In this document: one piece after another, positions 6,691 to 14,576 of the stretch
Layout of the letters: each line of letters begins with the position of its first letter
How positions within the stretch are numbered: position 1 is the first letter of the stretch
Assembly (NCBI GenBank): GCA_037128295.1
Contig: JBAXWR010000095.1
Span: forward strand, 1-25,471
DNA: 25,471 nt
Source of the DNA: JAAFHB01 sp037128295
GTDB taxonomy: Bacteria; Bacteroidota; Bacteroidia; Bacteroidales; Prolixibacteraceae
Direction of reading: 5' to 3'
Notes under the pieces: generated by a model
What the model was told of the DNA's origin: nothing
The model's input: the letters and a program-made list of their open reading frames with translations, nothing else
Databases searched by the model: none
Program-made: the position numbers and the translations under genes

Positions 6691-9258
6691 ATGAAATCAA
6701 TTCTTCTATCCATCGTCCTTTTTGCTTTTTGTCTCCAAGGTTCAATGTGCCAAACTTTAGCCCAGCCTCAAAAAGTAGTTGCTGGTCAATGGGTTAAATC
6801 GTGGTTGCTGTGTGGTCCAATCCCTTTGCAAATGCAAACCGATCCAGATAAAGCATGGGACCATCTGAAAGGATACTCTACCGACTATTTAAAGAAATAT
6901 GGTGGGGAAACAAAACCCAACATCAAAGCGGGTGATGCAGTAAAAACCGACAAGGGTTCTGTTAAGTGGAAGGTTTATCAATCAAATGATTCCATTATAG
7001 ACCTGGTCAATGCCCTTTCAAAAGCAGCACCTGTTCTGGCTTATGCTTACAGCGAAGTCGAAGCAGACAATCCTGGCCTGTGGATGATAGGTCTGGGAAC
7101 GAACGATGGTGGAAGCCTGTGGGTCAATGGTTTGCAGGTATGGGATTATCCACCTTCAAGAGGTTTGAAAATCGACAGCGATCTGATCCCTGTTTTCCTT
7201 AAAAAAGGGAAAAATACCGTACTTCTGAAAGTTGAGCAGCATGGGAGCAAATGGGGTTTTTCATTTAGGTTCCATCCATTTTCAGCAGCAACGGCAATGG
7301 ATCGGGGTGAACTATTCAACTTCACAACAGCCGAAAATGGAACGACATCTTTAACCTCTAAATTTTCGAAGGATGTACTATCGGATGTCGTGCAGAAAAT
7401 ACGAATTGAAATAGTTGATATTCAGAATAAAGTGATCATAAAGGAAGAACGGTTGAACCCATTTGTTGATCAACTGAGCCTACCATCTGCCAGTTACCAA
7501 CCTTATGTTGCCAAATTGAAAATCAGTTTGAAAGATGGGGAACAGTTGAGCCGGAAAATCCAGTTTAACGCTGGTAAACGAATCGAATATCCACTTTTCT
7601 CCAACGGTAAATCAGCTTACCGGATTTCACTTTCACCAGATGCTTCCGAACCGGAACAATGGGCTGCCAAAGAGTTGCAGCATTGGCTCAAAGAGATCAG
7701 TGGCACTGAAATACCGATTTCCACGAATGATAAATCCTGGTCAGGTCCTCAAATTGTAATAGGCTATCAACCAGATATTATCAAAATAACTAGTGAAACT
7801 GAACCAAAGCAAATGGACGAGTCGTTCCGATATTTTAATGATGGACCTAATATTTATATTTATGGTGGCAAACAACGTGGGACCATGTATGGCGTATTCT
7901 CGTTCCTCGAAAATGAGATGGGTTGCAGATGGTATTCTCCAACCGTTAGCGTGATCCCGAAAAGGGACGAGGTCAAATTTACCTGGTACAACCATTCCGA
8001 AAAACCGGGAGTACGTGTGCGCAATGATTTTTATTATGAGGCATTTGAACCCATCTGGGCAGCCAGGAACCGTGTCAACGGATCGATGGGTTTCAGGGAA
8101 CAACCCGGGGGCATCGAAAGTTATTGGGGTGTCCATACCTTTTATCCGTTGATGCCACCAGAAGAATTCTTCAAAAAACATCCCGAATATTACAGTCAGA
8201 TCGATGGCAAACGGACTTACGACCGTGCCCAGTTGTGCCTCTCCAATCCTGAAGTGCTGAGCATCATGATCGACCGTATCAAAAAGCGGATGCGCGAAAG
8301 TCCTGAATACCTGATCTATGACGTTTCCCAAAACGATTGGCACAACGCATGTGAATGTGACAAGTGCCAGGCCATTGTTAAAAAGTACGGCACCGAATCG
8401 GGAATCATGATCTGGTTTGTGAATCAGGTGGCTGAAGCTGTTGAAAAGGAGTTTCCCGATAAGTTCATCGGAACATTGGCTTATCAATATACACGAACAC
8501 CACCAAAAGATATTAAACCAAGGAACAACGTGGTGGTAAGGTTGTGCAGCATCGAATGTTGCTTTGCCCACGATTTCAAATCTTGTCCCCAGAACAAATC
8601 GTTTATCGACGATCTCCAAACATGGGCATCACTTGCACCACACATGTACATCTGGGATTATGTGGTCAATTTCACCAACTACATCATGCCTTTCCCGAAT
8701 TTCAGCGTTCTTCAGCCCAACATCAAAACATTGCAGGAGAACAATTCCATTGGCATTATGGAACAAGCAGCCTATCAAAGTCGTGGAGGGGAATTCGCCG
8801 AACTCAGGTCTTACTTGATTTCCAAACTTTTATGGAATCCGGAAGCCAAAACTACCGAGATCATCAACGATTTTATTTATGGCTATTATGGTAGGTCGGG
8901 GAGATTTGTAAAACAATATTTCGACCTTGTGCAACGTCTTGTCACGCCACAAAAACATTTCCAGTATGGGATCAACGCCTTCGACCCAATCTATTCGGAT
9001 GCATTTGTTGAAAAGGGCTATAACCTTTTTCAGGAAGCAGAAAAAGTAGCTGATAATGCAGAGGTTCTACGCCGAGTTGAGGTGGCTTCACTCCCCATCC
9101 TTTACCTGAAATGCAAACGGATGCCTAAACTAGCACTTCAGGATGGCAGTTATGACAAATTTTGCGAAGTAGTTAAAAGGGAAGGGATTACCCATTATGC
9201 TGAAGCAGGGATAGCACACAAAGCTGCTTTTCATCAGGAAATGGAACATGCGAAATAA
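6691..9258 (+). CDS. secreted DUF4838-domain protein (GH67-like N-terminal fold), putative glycoside hydrolase
   Basis: The 855-residue protein has an N-terminal signal peptide (about residues 1-24, KSILLSIVLFAFCLQG core). Next is a beta-rich region to about residue 220 with WVNGLQVWDYPPS and NTVLLKVEQHGSKWGFSF, resembling a carbohydrate-binding jelly roll. About 310-430 resembles the N-terminal domain of alpha-glucuronidases (AAKELQHWLKEISG, then GTMYGVFSFLENEMGCRWY). The DUF4838 domain covers about 440-720, with YWGVHTFYPLMPPEEFFKKH, SQNDWHNA (545-553) and CECDKC at 554-559, a cysteine cluster typical of that domain. D549 is a candidate active-site residue by position only. DUF4838 proteins occur in polysaccharide loci, but I know of no firmly assigned activity. 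It precedes GH92 by 89 nt of repeat sequence and is likely co-expressed with it. Confidence 0.85.
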   Translation: MKSILLSIVLFAFCLQGSMCQTLAQPQKVVAGQWVKSWLLCGPIPLQMQTDPDKAWDHLKGYSTDYLKKYGGETKPNIKAGDAVKTDKGSVKWKVYQSNDSIIDLVNALSKAAPVLAYAYSEVEADNPGLWMIGLGTNDGGSLWVNGLQVWDYPPSRGLKIDSDLIPVFLKKGKNTVLLKVEQHGSKWGFSFRFHPFSAATAMDRGELFNFTTAENGTTSLTSKFSKDVLSDVVQKIRIEIVDIQNKVIIKEERLNPFVDQLSLPSASYQPYVAKLKISLKDGEQLSRKIQFNAGKRIEYPLFSNGKSAYRISLSPDASEPEQWAAKELQHWLKEISGTEIPISTNDKSWSGPQIVIGYQPDIIKITSETEPKQMDESFRYFNDGPNIYIYGGKQRGTMYGVFSFLENEMGCRWYSPTVSVIPKRDEVKFTWYNHSEKPGVRVRNDFYYEAFEPIWAARNRVNGSMGFREQPGGIESYWGVHTFYPLMPPEEFFKKHPEYYSQIDGKRTYDRAQLCLSNPEVLSIMIDRIKKRMRESPEYLIYDVSQNDWHNACECDKCQAIVKKYGTESGIMIWFVNQVAEAVEKEFPDKFIGTLAYQYTRTPPKDIKPRNNVVVRLCSIECCFAHDFKSCPQNKSFIDDLQTWASLAPHMYIWDYVVNFTNYIMPFPNFSVLQPNIKTLQENNSIGIMEQAAYQSRGGEFAELRSYLISKLLWNPEAKTTEIINDFIYGYYGRSGRFVKQYFDLVQRLVTPQKHFQYGINAFDPIYSDAFVEKGYNLFQEAEKVADNAEVLRRVEVASLPILYLKCKRMPKLALQDGSYDKFCEVVKREGITHYAEAGIAHKAAFHQEMEHAK

Positions 9259-9260
9259 AG

Positions 9261-9350
9261 TTGAAATATGAATTGAAATAAAGTTGAAATATTGGTTGTA
9301 ATAAAAATTGAAATATTGGTTGAAATATAAATTGAAATATAATTGAAATG
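9261..9350 (+). repeat. eight-unit TTGAAATA array filling the DUF4838-GH92 gap
   Basis: The word TTGAAATA recurs at 9261, 9273, 9284, 9308, 9320 and 9332, with variants at 9296 (TTGTAATA) and 9343 (TTGAAATG). Successive starts are 12, 11, 12, 12, 12, 12 and 11 nt apart. The last unit contains the ATG start codon of the GH92 gene. Nothing else is in the gap, so ribosome entry for GH92 must occur within this array. Confidence 0.9.
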
Positions 9351-11906
9351 AAAAGGCTGACTTTTCCCATAATCGCTATTGCTTTGATATTCCTGTTTTT
9401 ATGTGGCAAAACCGACACAAAAAAGGATCCAAAACCTGTGGATCTGACCGGTTATGTCAACCCGATGGTCGGAACAGACAAAGAGGGGAATGTCTTTCCG
9501 GGCGCCTGTCTTCCTTTCGGGATGGTACAACTTAGTCCGGACAATGGTTACCAGGGAGTTAAAGCTTACAATTATGCAAAAACTTCGATCCTTGGATTCA
9601 GTCATACCCAACTGAGTGGAACCGGTGACGGAACGTTGACCAATTATTGCAATATCCTTGTGATGCCCACTGTAGGTGAATTGAAAGTGTTTCCCGGAAT
9701 CGCTAAATCACCCGATCTTTTAGCAAGAAAGAACCTTCAGAAAAGGCTGAGGGACCTTCCGGATTCAGAAAGGCAGAAACTCGAATCGTTGTCACAGGCA
9801 GACCGCCGGATAAGGACAAGGCTCTTTCTTGCCGAAGAAAGGTTGAAAATTATAGCCGATCTGACAAAGTCCGGGATTGATACGATCAAAGCATTTAAAG
9901 GTTATGAGTCGGCATATAGCCACAGCGAAGAAGAAGCCTCTCCCGGATATTACGCTGTTCAGTTAAAGGACTATAACATCAAGGCGGAGTTGACAGCCAC
10001 TGAACGTGCAGGATTTCACCGCTATACTTTTCCCGAAACGAAAGAAGCACATTTGATCATTGATGTGACGCACTCCCTGACGGCAGACCGCGAGTCGTAT
10101 GTTAAATTCCTGAATCACAATCAGATCGAAGGATATGTGATTACCGATTCGGATGGGGACAATTCCATGCCATTGAAATGTTACTTCTTCGCCGAATTCA
10201 ACAAGCCTTTCTCCTCCTTTGGAACATGGAACGGTGAAAACATCAAACCGGAACAAAACGAAATGGCAGGAAAAGACGGCGTGGGTGCGTATGTCAACTT
10301 TTCAACAAAAAAGGGGGAACAGGTTCTGGTTAAGGTGGGTATTTCGTTTGCCAGTATTGAAGGGGCAAAAAAGAATCTGACAGCAGAAATACCCCATTGG
10401 GATTTTAACAAAATCAAAGCTCAGGCAAAAGCCATTTGGAACGAAAAACTTAATAAGGTACAGGTCAAAGGCGGTACAAAAGATCAGAAAACAAGTTTAT
10501 ATACTTCAGTTTATCACGCATTAATGTTTCCAAGGACTTTCTCTGACGTGGATGGGTCGTACTTCAGCCATTTTGACAATAAAGTCCATCAAACCAAAAA
10601 TGGACATTACTATGTGGACTTCTCATTATGGGATACTTACAGGGCTGAACATCCATTGCTTGCTTATTTGGAACCTGAAAGGCAGAACGAGATGATCAAC
10701 ACCTTTCTCGACATGTACGATCAGGGTGGCAGGATACCCATGTATGTTTGCTACAAAAACTATTTTATGAAGGGGATGATCGGCGACCATGCAACTTCCG
10801 TGATTGTCGATTCCTATATGAAAGGGATCCGTGGATATGACATTGAGAAAGCTTATCAGGGGATGAGGAAAAACGCAATGGAGACCGGGGCAATCGCCGA
10901 CAGCAGGGTTGGACTGGATTATTACAAGAACATGAAATACATCCCCGCCGATAAGGTTAGGGAATCGGTTTCTGTTACCATGGAATATGCTTACGATGAT
11001 TGGTGTCTTGCAGAAATGGCAAAAGCCCTGGGTAAAATGGAGGATTACCAATTGTTCTCCGAAAGGGCGAAGTATTATACCAACCTGTTCGATACATCTT
11101 CAGAATTTATAAGGCCAAAAAAAGCTGACGGTACCTGGCTCGAAATGTGCAACGAACCGCCAAAAATCCTTACCGGCGAAGGGAACCGATATTACAGTTG
11201 CTGGGATCCGCTGTGGGTTGGGGTTAGTCCTAACCGGCATTATACCGAATCGAATGCCTGGCAATACTTGTGGCATGTACCGCATGATGTTCAGGGACTG
11301 ATGAATACAATGGGTGGTAAAAAGGAATTTCTTACAAAACTTGATACCCTTTTCACGATGACACCGCACGAAACCGGTCCAGAATACGCACCCTTGTTCA
11401 GCAAGATCGGACAGTATGTACATGGCAATGAGCCGGTTCATCATGTGGCATATCTGTTTAACTATGCTGGTGAACCCTGGAAAACACAAAAACGGGTGCG
11501 CCAGATCATGGACGAAAAATACATTGCAGCTCCCGATGGTTTGTGCGGCAACGACGATATGGGCCAGATGTCGGCGTGGTATATTTTCAGTGCGATGGGT
11601 TTCTATCCTGTAGCTCCCGGACAGAATGTGTTTGTGATTGGCACCCCTCTTTTTGAGGAAGCGACTTTAAACCTTGGGAAGTACTTCGGGGGACATCCGT
11701 TTACGGTTAAGGCGAATGGTGTTTCTTCGGCCAATTTCTATATTCAATCTGCTACGCTGAATGGCAAACCCTATTCAAAAAGCTACATAACGCATGACGA
11801 CATCGCAAAAGGAGGAACGCTGGTTTTCGAGATGGGTCCGAAACCCAATAAAAGCTGGGGCAGCAAACCGGAGGATGTACCACCCTCGATGAGCATAAAG
11901 GAGTAG
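9348..11906 (+). CDS. GH92-family exo-alpha-mannosidase
   Basis: This 852-residue protein is a calcium-dependent, inverting exo-alpha-mannosidase by family. It shows the GH92 hallmarks in order: GYVNPMVGT near 35-43, NVFPGACLPFGMVQLSPDN, GFSHTQLSGTG, WDTYRAEHP from W428, GGRIPMYVCYKNYFMKGMIG, YTESNAWQYLWHVPHD with E634 as the probable general acid, and GNDDMGQMSAWY at 734-745, which holds the catalytic-base aspartates of the family. The N terminus is a signal sequence ending LFLFLCGK. C19 could be lipidated, but the residues before it are not a good lipobox. A charged, probably helical insertion of about 65 residues (121-187) splits the N-terminal beta domain. The linkage specificity cannot be told. 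It follows the DUF4838 gene and would act on mannose-containing glycans in the periplasm or at the surface. Confidence 0.95.
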   Translation: MKRLTFPIIAIALIFLFLCGKTDTKKDPKPVDLTGYVNPMVGTDKEGNVFPGACLPFGMVQLSPDNGYQGVKAYNYAKTSILGFSHTQLSGTGDGTLTNYCNILVMPTVGELKVFPGIAKSPDLLARKNLQKRLRDLPDSERQKLESLSQADRRIRTRLFLAEERLKIIADLTKSGIDTIKAFKGYESAYSHSEEEASPGYYAVQLKDYNIKAELTATERAGFHRYTFPETKEAHLIIDVTHSLTADRESYVKFLNHNQIEGYVITDSDGDNSMPLKCYFFAEFNKPFSSFGTWNGENIKPEQNEMAGKDGVGAYVNFSTKKGEQVLVKVGISFASIEGAKKNLTAEIPHWDFNKIKAQAKAIWNEKLNKVQVKGGTKDQKTSLYTSVYHALMFPRTFSDVDGSYFSHFDNKVHQTKNGHYYVDFSLWDTYRAEHPLLAYLEPERQNEMINTFLDMYDQGGRIPMYVCYKNYFMKGMIGDHATSVIVDSYMKGIRGYDIEKAYQGMRKNAMETGAIADSRVGLDYYKNMKYIPADKVRESVSVTMEYAYDDWCLAEMAKALGKMEDYQLFSERAKYYTNLFDTSSEFIRPKKADGTWLEMCNEPPKILTGEGNRYYSCWDPLWVGVSPNRHYTESNAWQYLWHVPHDVQGLMNTMGGKKEFLTKLDTLFTMTPHETGPEYAPLFSKIGQYVHGNEPVHHVAYLFNYAGEPWKTQKRVRQIMDEKYIAAPDGLCGNDDMGQMSAWYIFSAMGFYPVAPGQNVFVIGTPLFEEATLNLGKYFGGHPFTVKANGVSSANFYIQSATLNGKPYSKSYITHDDIAKGGTLVFEMGPKPNKSWGSKPEDVPPSMSIKE

Positions 11907-12105
11907 GACGGATTGGTGTTGGTACTTTTAGATCTTCGATTTGTTTGGTTTTTTAACAGACAGCCAAACCCTTTAACTATTGGAAAGTTCGTTTGAGGCA
12001 AAATATAGTGCGGGTTTGCGGGAGATGAAAATGTCATGTTATCAGAAAACCTGGAGCGTTGCCCAAGTTTTCGAATAACTCTGAACCCAGCATTATATTA
12101 AACCT

Positions 12106-12117
12106 TTGTTAGCGGTT
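12106..12117. repeat. 12-bp inverted repeat, left copy (ttgttagcggtt)
   Basis: This 12-mer is the exact reverse complement of 13109-13120. The two copies enclose the minus-strand HTH/membrane gene and almost nothing else, and this copy overlaps that gene's stop codon and last codons. It may mark the boundary of an inserted segment. Confidence 0.75.
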
Positions 12118-13002
12118 TGTTGTTTTTGGACTTAATGGACTAATTGATCTAAGAATCATTTTTACAATCAATGGAACACATATTATTACAACTATAACTC
12201 CATAATAAAACATTGTTTGATCAATCTTTTTAAAAATCATTCCGAAAAACAAAATTAACATAATGAGTGCTACAATGATTTTTTTAAGGCTAAACATCCT
12301 AGCTTTAAGGTTTATATTTTTCTCTTCAATCAGTTTCTCTGACAATAAAATATCTTTCATTATAATAATTTGATCATTCTCTAGCAATAAAGAACGTTCT
12401 TTAATACGACCAGATTCTCTATGTAAAATCACAACTGAAGTATTATAACCTGTATTCTTAATCATTATTCTAGAAATATTTTCCATTTTTATTAATGACG
12501 ACCCTGAAGTGAATAGCATTGTATAAAATGCTACAACTAAAAATAATAATGCAAAAGATGCTGCATATATTGCTAATCCATTTTTTCCTAAAATATAGAA
12601 AATGATTGTTAAAGCGGTAAATATTGGAATGCCAATAAAAAATACCATTAACGTTTTAAATACGTTGTTGACAGATTTTCCATAATCTTCAACTAAATCA
12701 TCGAACTCTGCATTTTTACTAATTACTAATTTAGTATCGAAAATATTTAAATATTCATATTTAGTTTTAACAACTTTTTTTGGAGTTCCACTTTTTATTC
12801 CCAATTCGATCAATTCATTAAGGGTAACGTCTAAAGCGGCAGATATTCTTTTAAGAGTTTCTCCTGTTGGTTCTGTCTCTCCATTTTCAACTCGCTGAAC
12901 TGTTCTTAAAGATAGTCCTGATTTATTGGCTAATTCTTCTTGTGATAAACCTTTTAATTTTCTATTGTCCTTTACTCTTCGTGCTATTTTTTCATTTTCC
13001 AT
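12109..13002 (-). CDS. XRE-family HTH protein with four C-terminal membrane helices
   Basis: The 297-residue protein starts with an XRE/Cro-type HTH (about residues 6-65, with LSQEELANKSGLSLRTVQRV and LKRISAALDVTLNELI). About 45 polar residues follow, then hydrophobic segments at about 113-136 and 142-162, a soluble loop of about 80 residues (170-243), and two more near 244-262 and 267-286. It would be a membrane-tethered DNA-binding regulator that could pass a membrane or envelope signal to a nearby promoter. No known partner is adjacent. The gene is visibly richer in A+T than the glycosidase genes on both sides, runs opposite to them, and is bracketed by a 12-bp inverted repeat, which together suggest acquisition. 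Its function is otherwise unknown. Confidence 0.85.
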   Translation of the reverse strand: MENEKIARRVKDNRKLKGLSQEELANKSGLSLRTVQRVENGETEPTGETLKRISAALDVTLNELIELGIKSGTPKKVVKTKYEYLNIFDTKLVISKNAEFDDLVEDYGKSVNNVFKTLMVFFIGIPIFTALTIIFYILGKNGLAIYAASFALLFLVVAFYTMLFTSGSSLIKMENISRIMIKNTGYNTSVVILHRESGRIKERSLLLENDQIIIMKDILLSEKLIEEKNINLKARMFSLKKIIVALIMLILFFGMIFKKIDQTMFYYGVIVVIICVPLIVKMILRSISPLSPKTTNR

Positions 13003-13019
13003 GTGTTTATTTTTAATGA

Positions 13020-13027
13020 CAAAAATA
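13020..13027 (-). promoter_or_regulatory. candidate -7 box (TATTTTTG) for the HTH gene
   Basis: Read on the minus strand, the eight bases fit the Bacteroidota TAnnTTTG consensus and sit 17 bases before the start codon. I see no convincing -33 TTTG at the right spacing, so this is tentative. Confidence 0.35.
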
Positions 13028-13062
13028 GACTAAGTCAAGATCGTTTCATGTATTATCATTAT

Positions 13063-13095
13063 GTCATCTTTACGTCATTTGTCATTTTGTTGACA
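13063..13095. promoter_or_regulatory. GTCAT repeats upstream of the HTH gene, possible operator
   Basis: GTCAT occurs at 13063, 13074 and 13081, and the inverted form TGACA at 13091-13095, all within 33 bp and 60-95 bp upstream of the HTH gene start. XRE regulators often bind short repeats next to their own promoter, so these are candidate operator half-sites. The evidence is only the clustering. Confidence 0.3.
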
Positions 13096-13108
13096 TTTCT
13101 TTTACAAT

Positions 13109-13120
13109 AACCGCTAACAA
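13109..13120. repeat. 12-bp inverted repeat, right copy (aaccgctaacaa)
   Basis: This is the exact reverse complement of 12106-12117 and closes the interval that holds the HTH gene and its putative promoter. No target-site duplication is obvious next to either copy. Confidence 0.75.
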
Positions 13121-13149
13121 TAAGATAGGTCGGTAAAAAAGGGACCTGA

Positions 13150-13314
13150 GAAGGCTGTCCTAAAAGATTCCTTTTACCGCAAAGTACGCCATCCCGAAAT
13201 TTCGGGATCGCAATGTTCGCAAAGATATTTATTTGTATTTTAAGTATTTACGTTCCTTGTGATTTTATCCTGGCGAACCTTGCGGTAATTTTTTCAGACT
13301 TTCTGGACACCTTC
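13150..13314. repeat. 165-bp nested inverted-repeat element
   Basis: Outer arms gaaggctgtcc (13150-13160) and ggacaccttc (13305-13314) pair with one base missing. Inner arms 13174-13191 and 13271-13288 (ttaccgcaaagtacgcca against tggcgaaccttgcggtaa) pair with two mismatches of 18. Inside lies a perfect 18-bp palindrome, atcccgaaatttcgggat, at 13191-13208. This accounts for most of the 405-nt gap at 13003-13407. The rest is the HTH promoter side and the DUF1080 promoter, and I see no gene in it. It resembles a dispersed non-coding repeat. Confidence 0.7.
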
Positions 13315-13356
13315 CTGAAAATGGAAAATTCAATACTATAATCAAAATTTAAAACA

Positions 13357-13364
13357 TAAATTTG
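13357..13364 (+). promoter_or_regulatory. candidate -7 box (TAAATTTG) for the DUF1080 gene
   Basis: The eight bases match TAnnTTTG exactly and lie 43 nt before the ATG at 13408, leaving a leader of plausible length. A -33 TTTG is not evident, so the call rests on the -7 match and position. Confidence 0.45.
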
Positions 13365-13407
13365 GGAAAAACACATTGATAAACAAGTTAATTATAAAAC
13401 GCTAATT

Positions 13408-14343
13408 ATGAGACACATGAAAATTACACTCTTATTGCTATGTTCAATTTTATTTTCCTGCTTTAACGCTTCCGCAGAAGGTGAAAACACTAAATTGGAA
13501 GGTCGGTGGGATCTTACCCTAACGATGAACGGGAAAGAATTCCCTTCATGGTTGGAAGTGGAACATTCGGGTATAAAAACCCTGGTTGGACGGTTTGTCT
13601 ATCTGAACGGAAGTGCCCGTCCGATTGCGAAAGTCACGCTCGTTGGCGACAAATTCAGCTTTACGATTCCACCACAATGGGAATCCGAATCAAAAGACCT
13701 TGAATTTGAAGGGTCCGTTACCGCCACAGGCTTAGCTGGAACCATGGTTTATGTGGATGGCAAGAAATACAACTGGACTGGCGTAAAGGCACCTTCGCTT
13801 AAAAGAACCGGCGAACCGGTTTGGGGTGAAGCGATCAATCTCTTCAATGGTATTGATTTAAAAGGGTGGAAAGCCATGGGGCCAAACCAATGGATCGTAA
13901 AAGATGGCGTTTTGACTAGCCCAAAATCTGGTTCAAACCTGATTACCGATGCAAAGTTCACCGACTTTAAGTTGCATATCGAATTCCGTTACCAGAAAGG
14001 GAGCAACAGTGGCATTTACCTCAGGGGACGCTATGAAGTGCAGATCATGGACACCAAAGGTCTGGATCCGTGGGTCGGATATCTTGGTGCTATTTATGGA
14101 TTTCTTACGCCAAACGAAATGGTTGCTGAAGATCCAGGGGTTTGGCAGTCATATGATATTACCTTAAGGGGCAGGATGGTAACCATTGTCGCAAACAACA
14201 AGACCATAATCTGGAACCAGGCAATACCTGGCATCACAGGTGGTGCAATCGACAGCAAAGAGGGCGAACCGGGACCGATCTACCTTCAAGGCGACCATGG
14301 ACCAATTGAATTCAGGAATATCATCCTCACGCCGATGAAGTGA
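13408..14343 (+). CDS. secreted DUF1080 protein (3-keto-disaccharide hydrolase family) with extra N-terminal beta domain
   Basis: The 311-residue protein has a signal peptide (KITLLLLCSILFSCFNASA). It may be cut after ASA at residue 23, or lipidated at C18 (LFSC). Residues about 30-128 form a beta-rich domain (LEGRWDLTLTMNG at the start, NWTGVKAP at the end) that resembles a segment inserted in the neighbouring GH20 protein. Residues about 138-311 are the DUF1080 jelly roll, with INLFNGIDLKGW, GSNSGIYLRGRYEVQIMD and the closing GPIYLQGDHGPIEFRNI. Members of this Pfam family are reported to hydrolyse glycosides first oxidised at C3. That fits the two Tat-exported oxidoreductases upstream. It likely acts in the periplasm or on the outer membrane. 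The substrate is unknown. An exact TAnnTTTG box precedes it. It is followed by GH20 on the same strand after a 233-nt repeat-filled gap. Confidence 0.88.
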   Translation: MRHMKITLLLLCSILFSCFNASAEGENTKLEGRWDLTLTMNGKEFPSWLEVEHSGIKTLVGRFVYLNGSARPIAKVTLVGDKFSFTIPPQWESESKDLEFEGSVTATGLAGTMVYVDGKKYNWTGVKAPSLKRTGEPVWGEAINLFNGIDLKGWKAMGPNQWIVKDGVLTSPKSGSNLITDAKFTDFKLHIEFRYQKGSNSGIYLRGRYEVQIMDTKGLDPWVGYLGAIYGFLTPNEMVAEDPGVWQSYDITLRGRMVTIVANNKTIIWNQAIPGITGGAIDSKEGEPGPIYLQGDHGPIEFRNIILTPMK

Positions 14344-14401
14344 GGCAGAAGCCCTCAAAGAAGCTTTGCGTGTTGAAGAAGAGTGCGATCTTCCAGGAAC
14401 A

Positions 14402-14432
14402 GCGGCTGGCGACGGGCAACTGGCGGCTGGCA
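14402..14432. repeat. CTGGC-rich repeat, member of the 2325-2542 family
   Basis: The segment is built from the words gcggctggc and gcaactggc and resembles the copy at 2325-2355 in the same orientation. It lies 3' of the DUF1080 gene in the gap before GH20. Confidence 0.6.
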
Positions 14433-14488
14433 TAGATGGTGCTAACCATTTAAATAATAATTCTTTACAAGATATTTGTGAAAAGATG

Positions 14489-14559
14489 TCTCGCAGAGGC
14501 TGCAATGAACGCAAAGGTTTATAAATAAGAACTTTGCGTTCATTGCGAACTTTGCGAGA
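14489..14559. repeat. 71-bp inverted repeat just upstream of GH20
   Basis: The left arm (starting tctcgca, ending gcaatgaacgcaaag) is matched by the right arm (ctttgcgttcattgc, then gaactttgcgaga). The inner 15 bp pair perfectly, the outer 7 bp pair perfectly, and a few mismatches separate them. The hairpin ends 17 nt before the GH20 start codon. It resembles the cgcaaag-type arms of the element at 13150-13314 and may be the same repeat class. A transcript from upstream would carry this hairpin directly ahead of the GH20 start. Confidence 0.75.
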
Positions 14560-14576
14560 AATAAAAATTTCCTCCT

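Noticed and set aside
7741..8619. Long open frame (292 codons) on the minus strand
   Set aside because: It lies wholly inside the DUF4838 gene, whose protein has clear domain motifs throughout. The antisense translation has no recognisable motif and no start context.
11907..12108. Terminator between the convergent GH92 and HTH genes
   Set aside because: The only stem found (gtttgg/ccaaac) is short, has a long loop and is not followed by a T run on either strand.
12106..13120. Integron gene cassette with an attC site
   Set aside because: The inverted 12-mer resembles a core site only loosely (CGCTAAC does not fit RYYYAAC), and no integrase or second cassette is seen.
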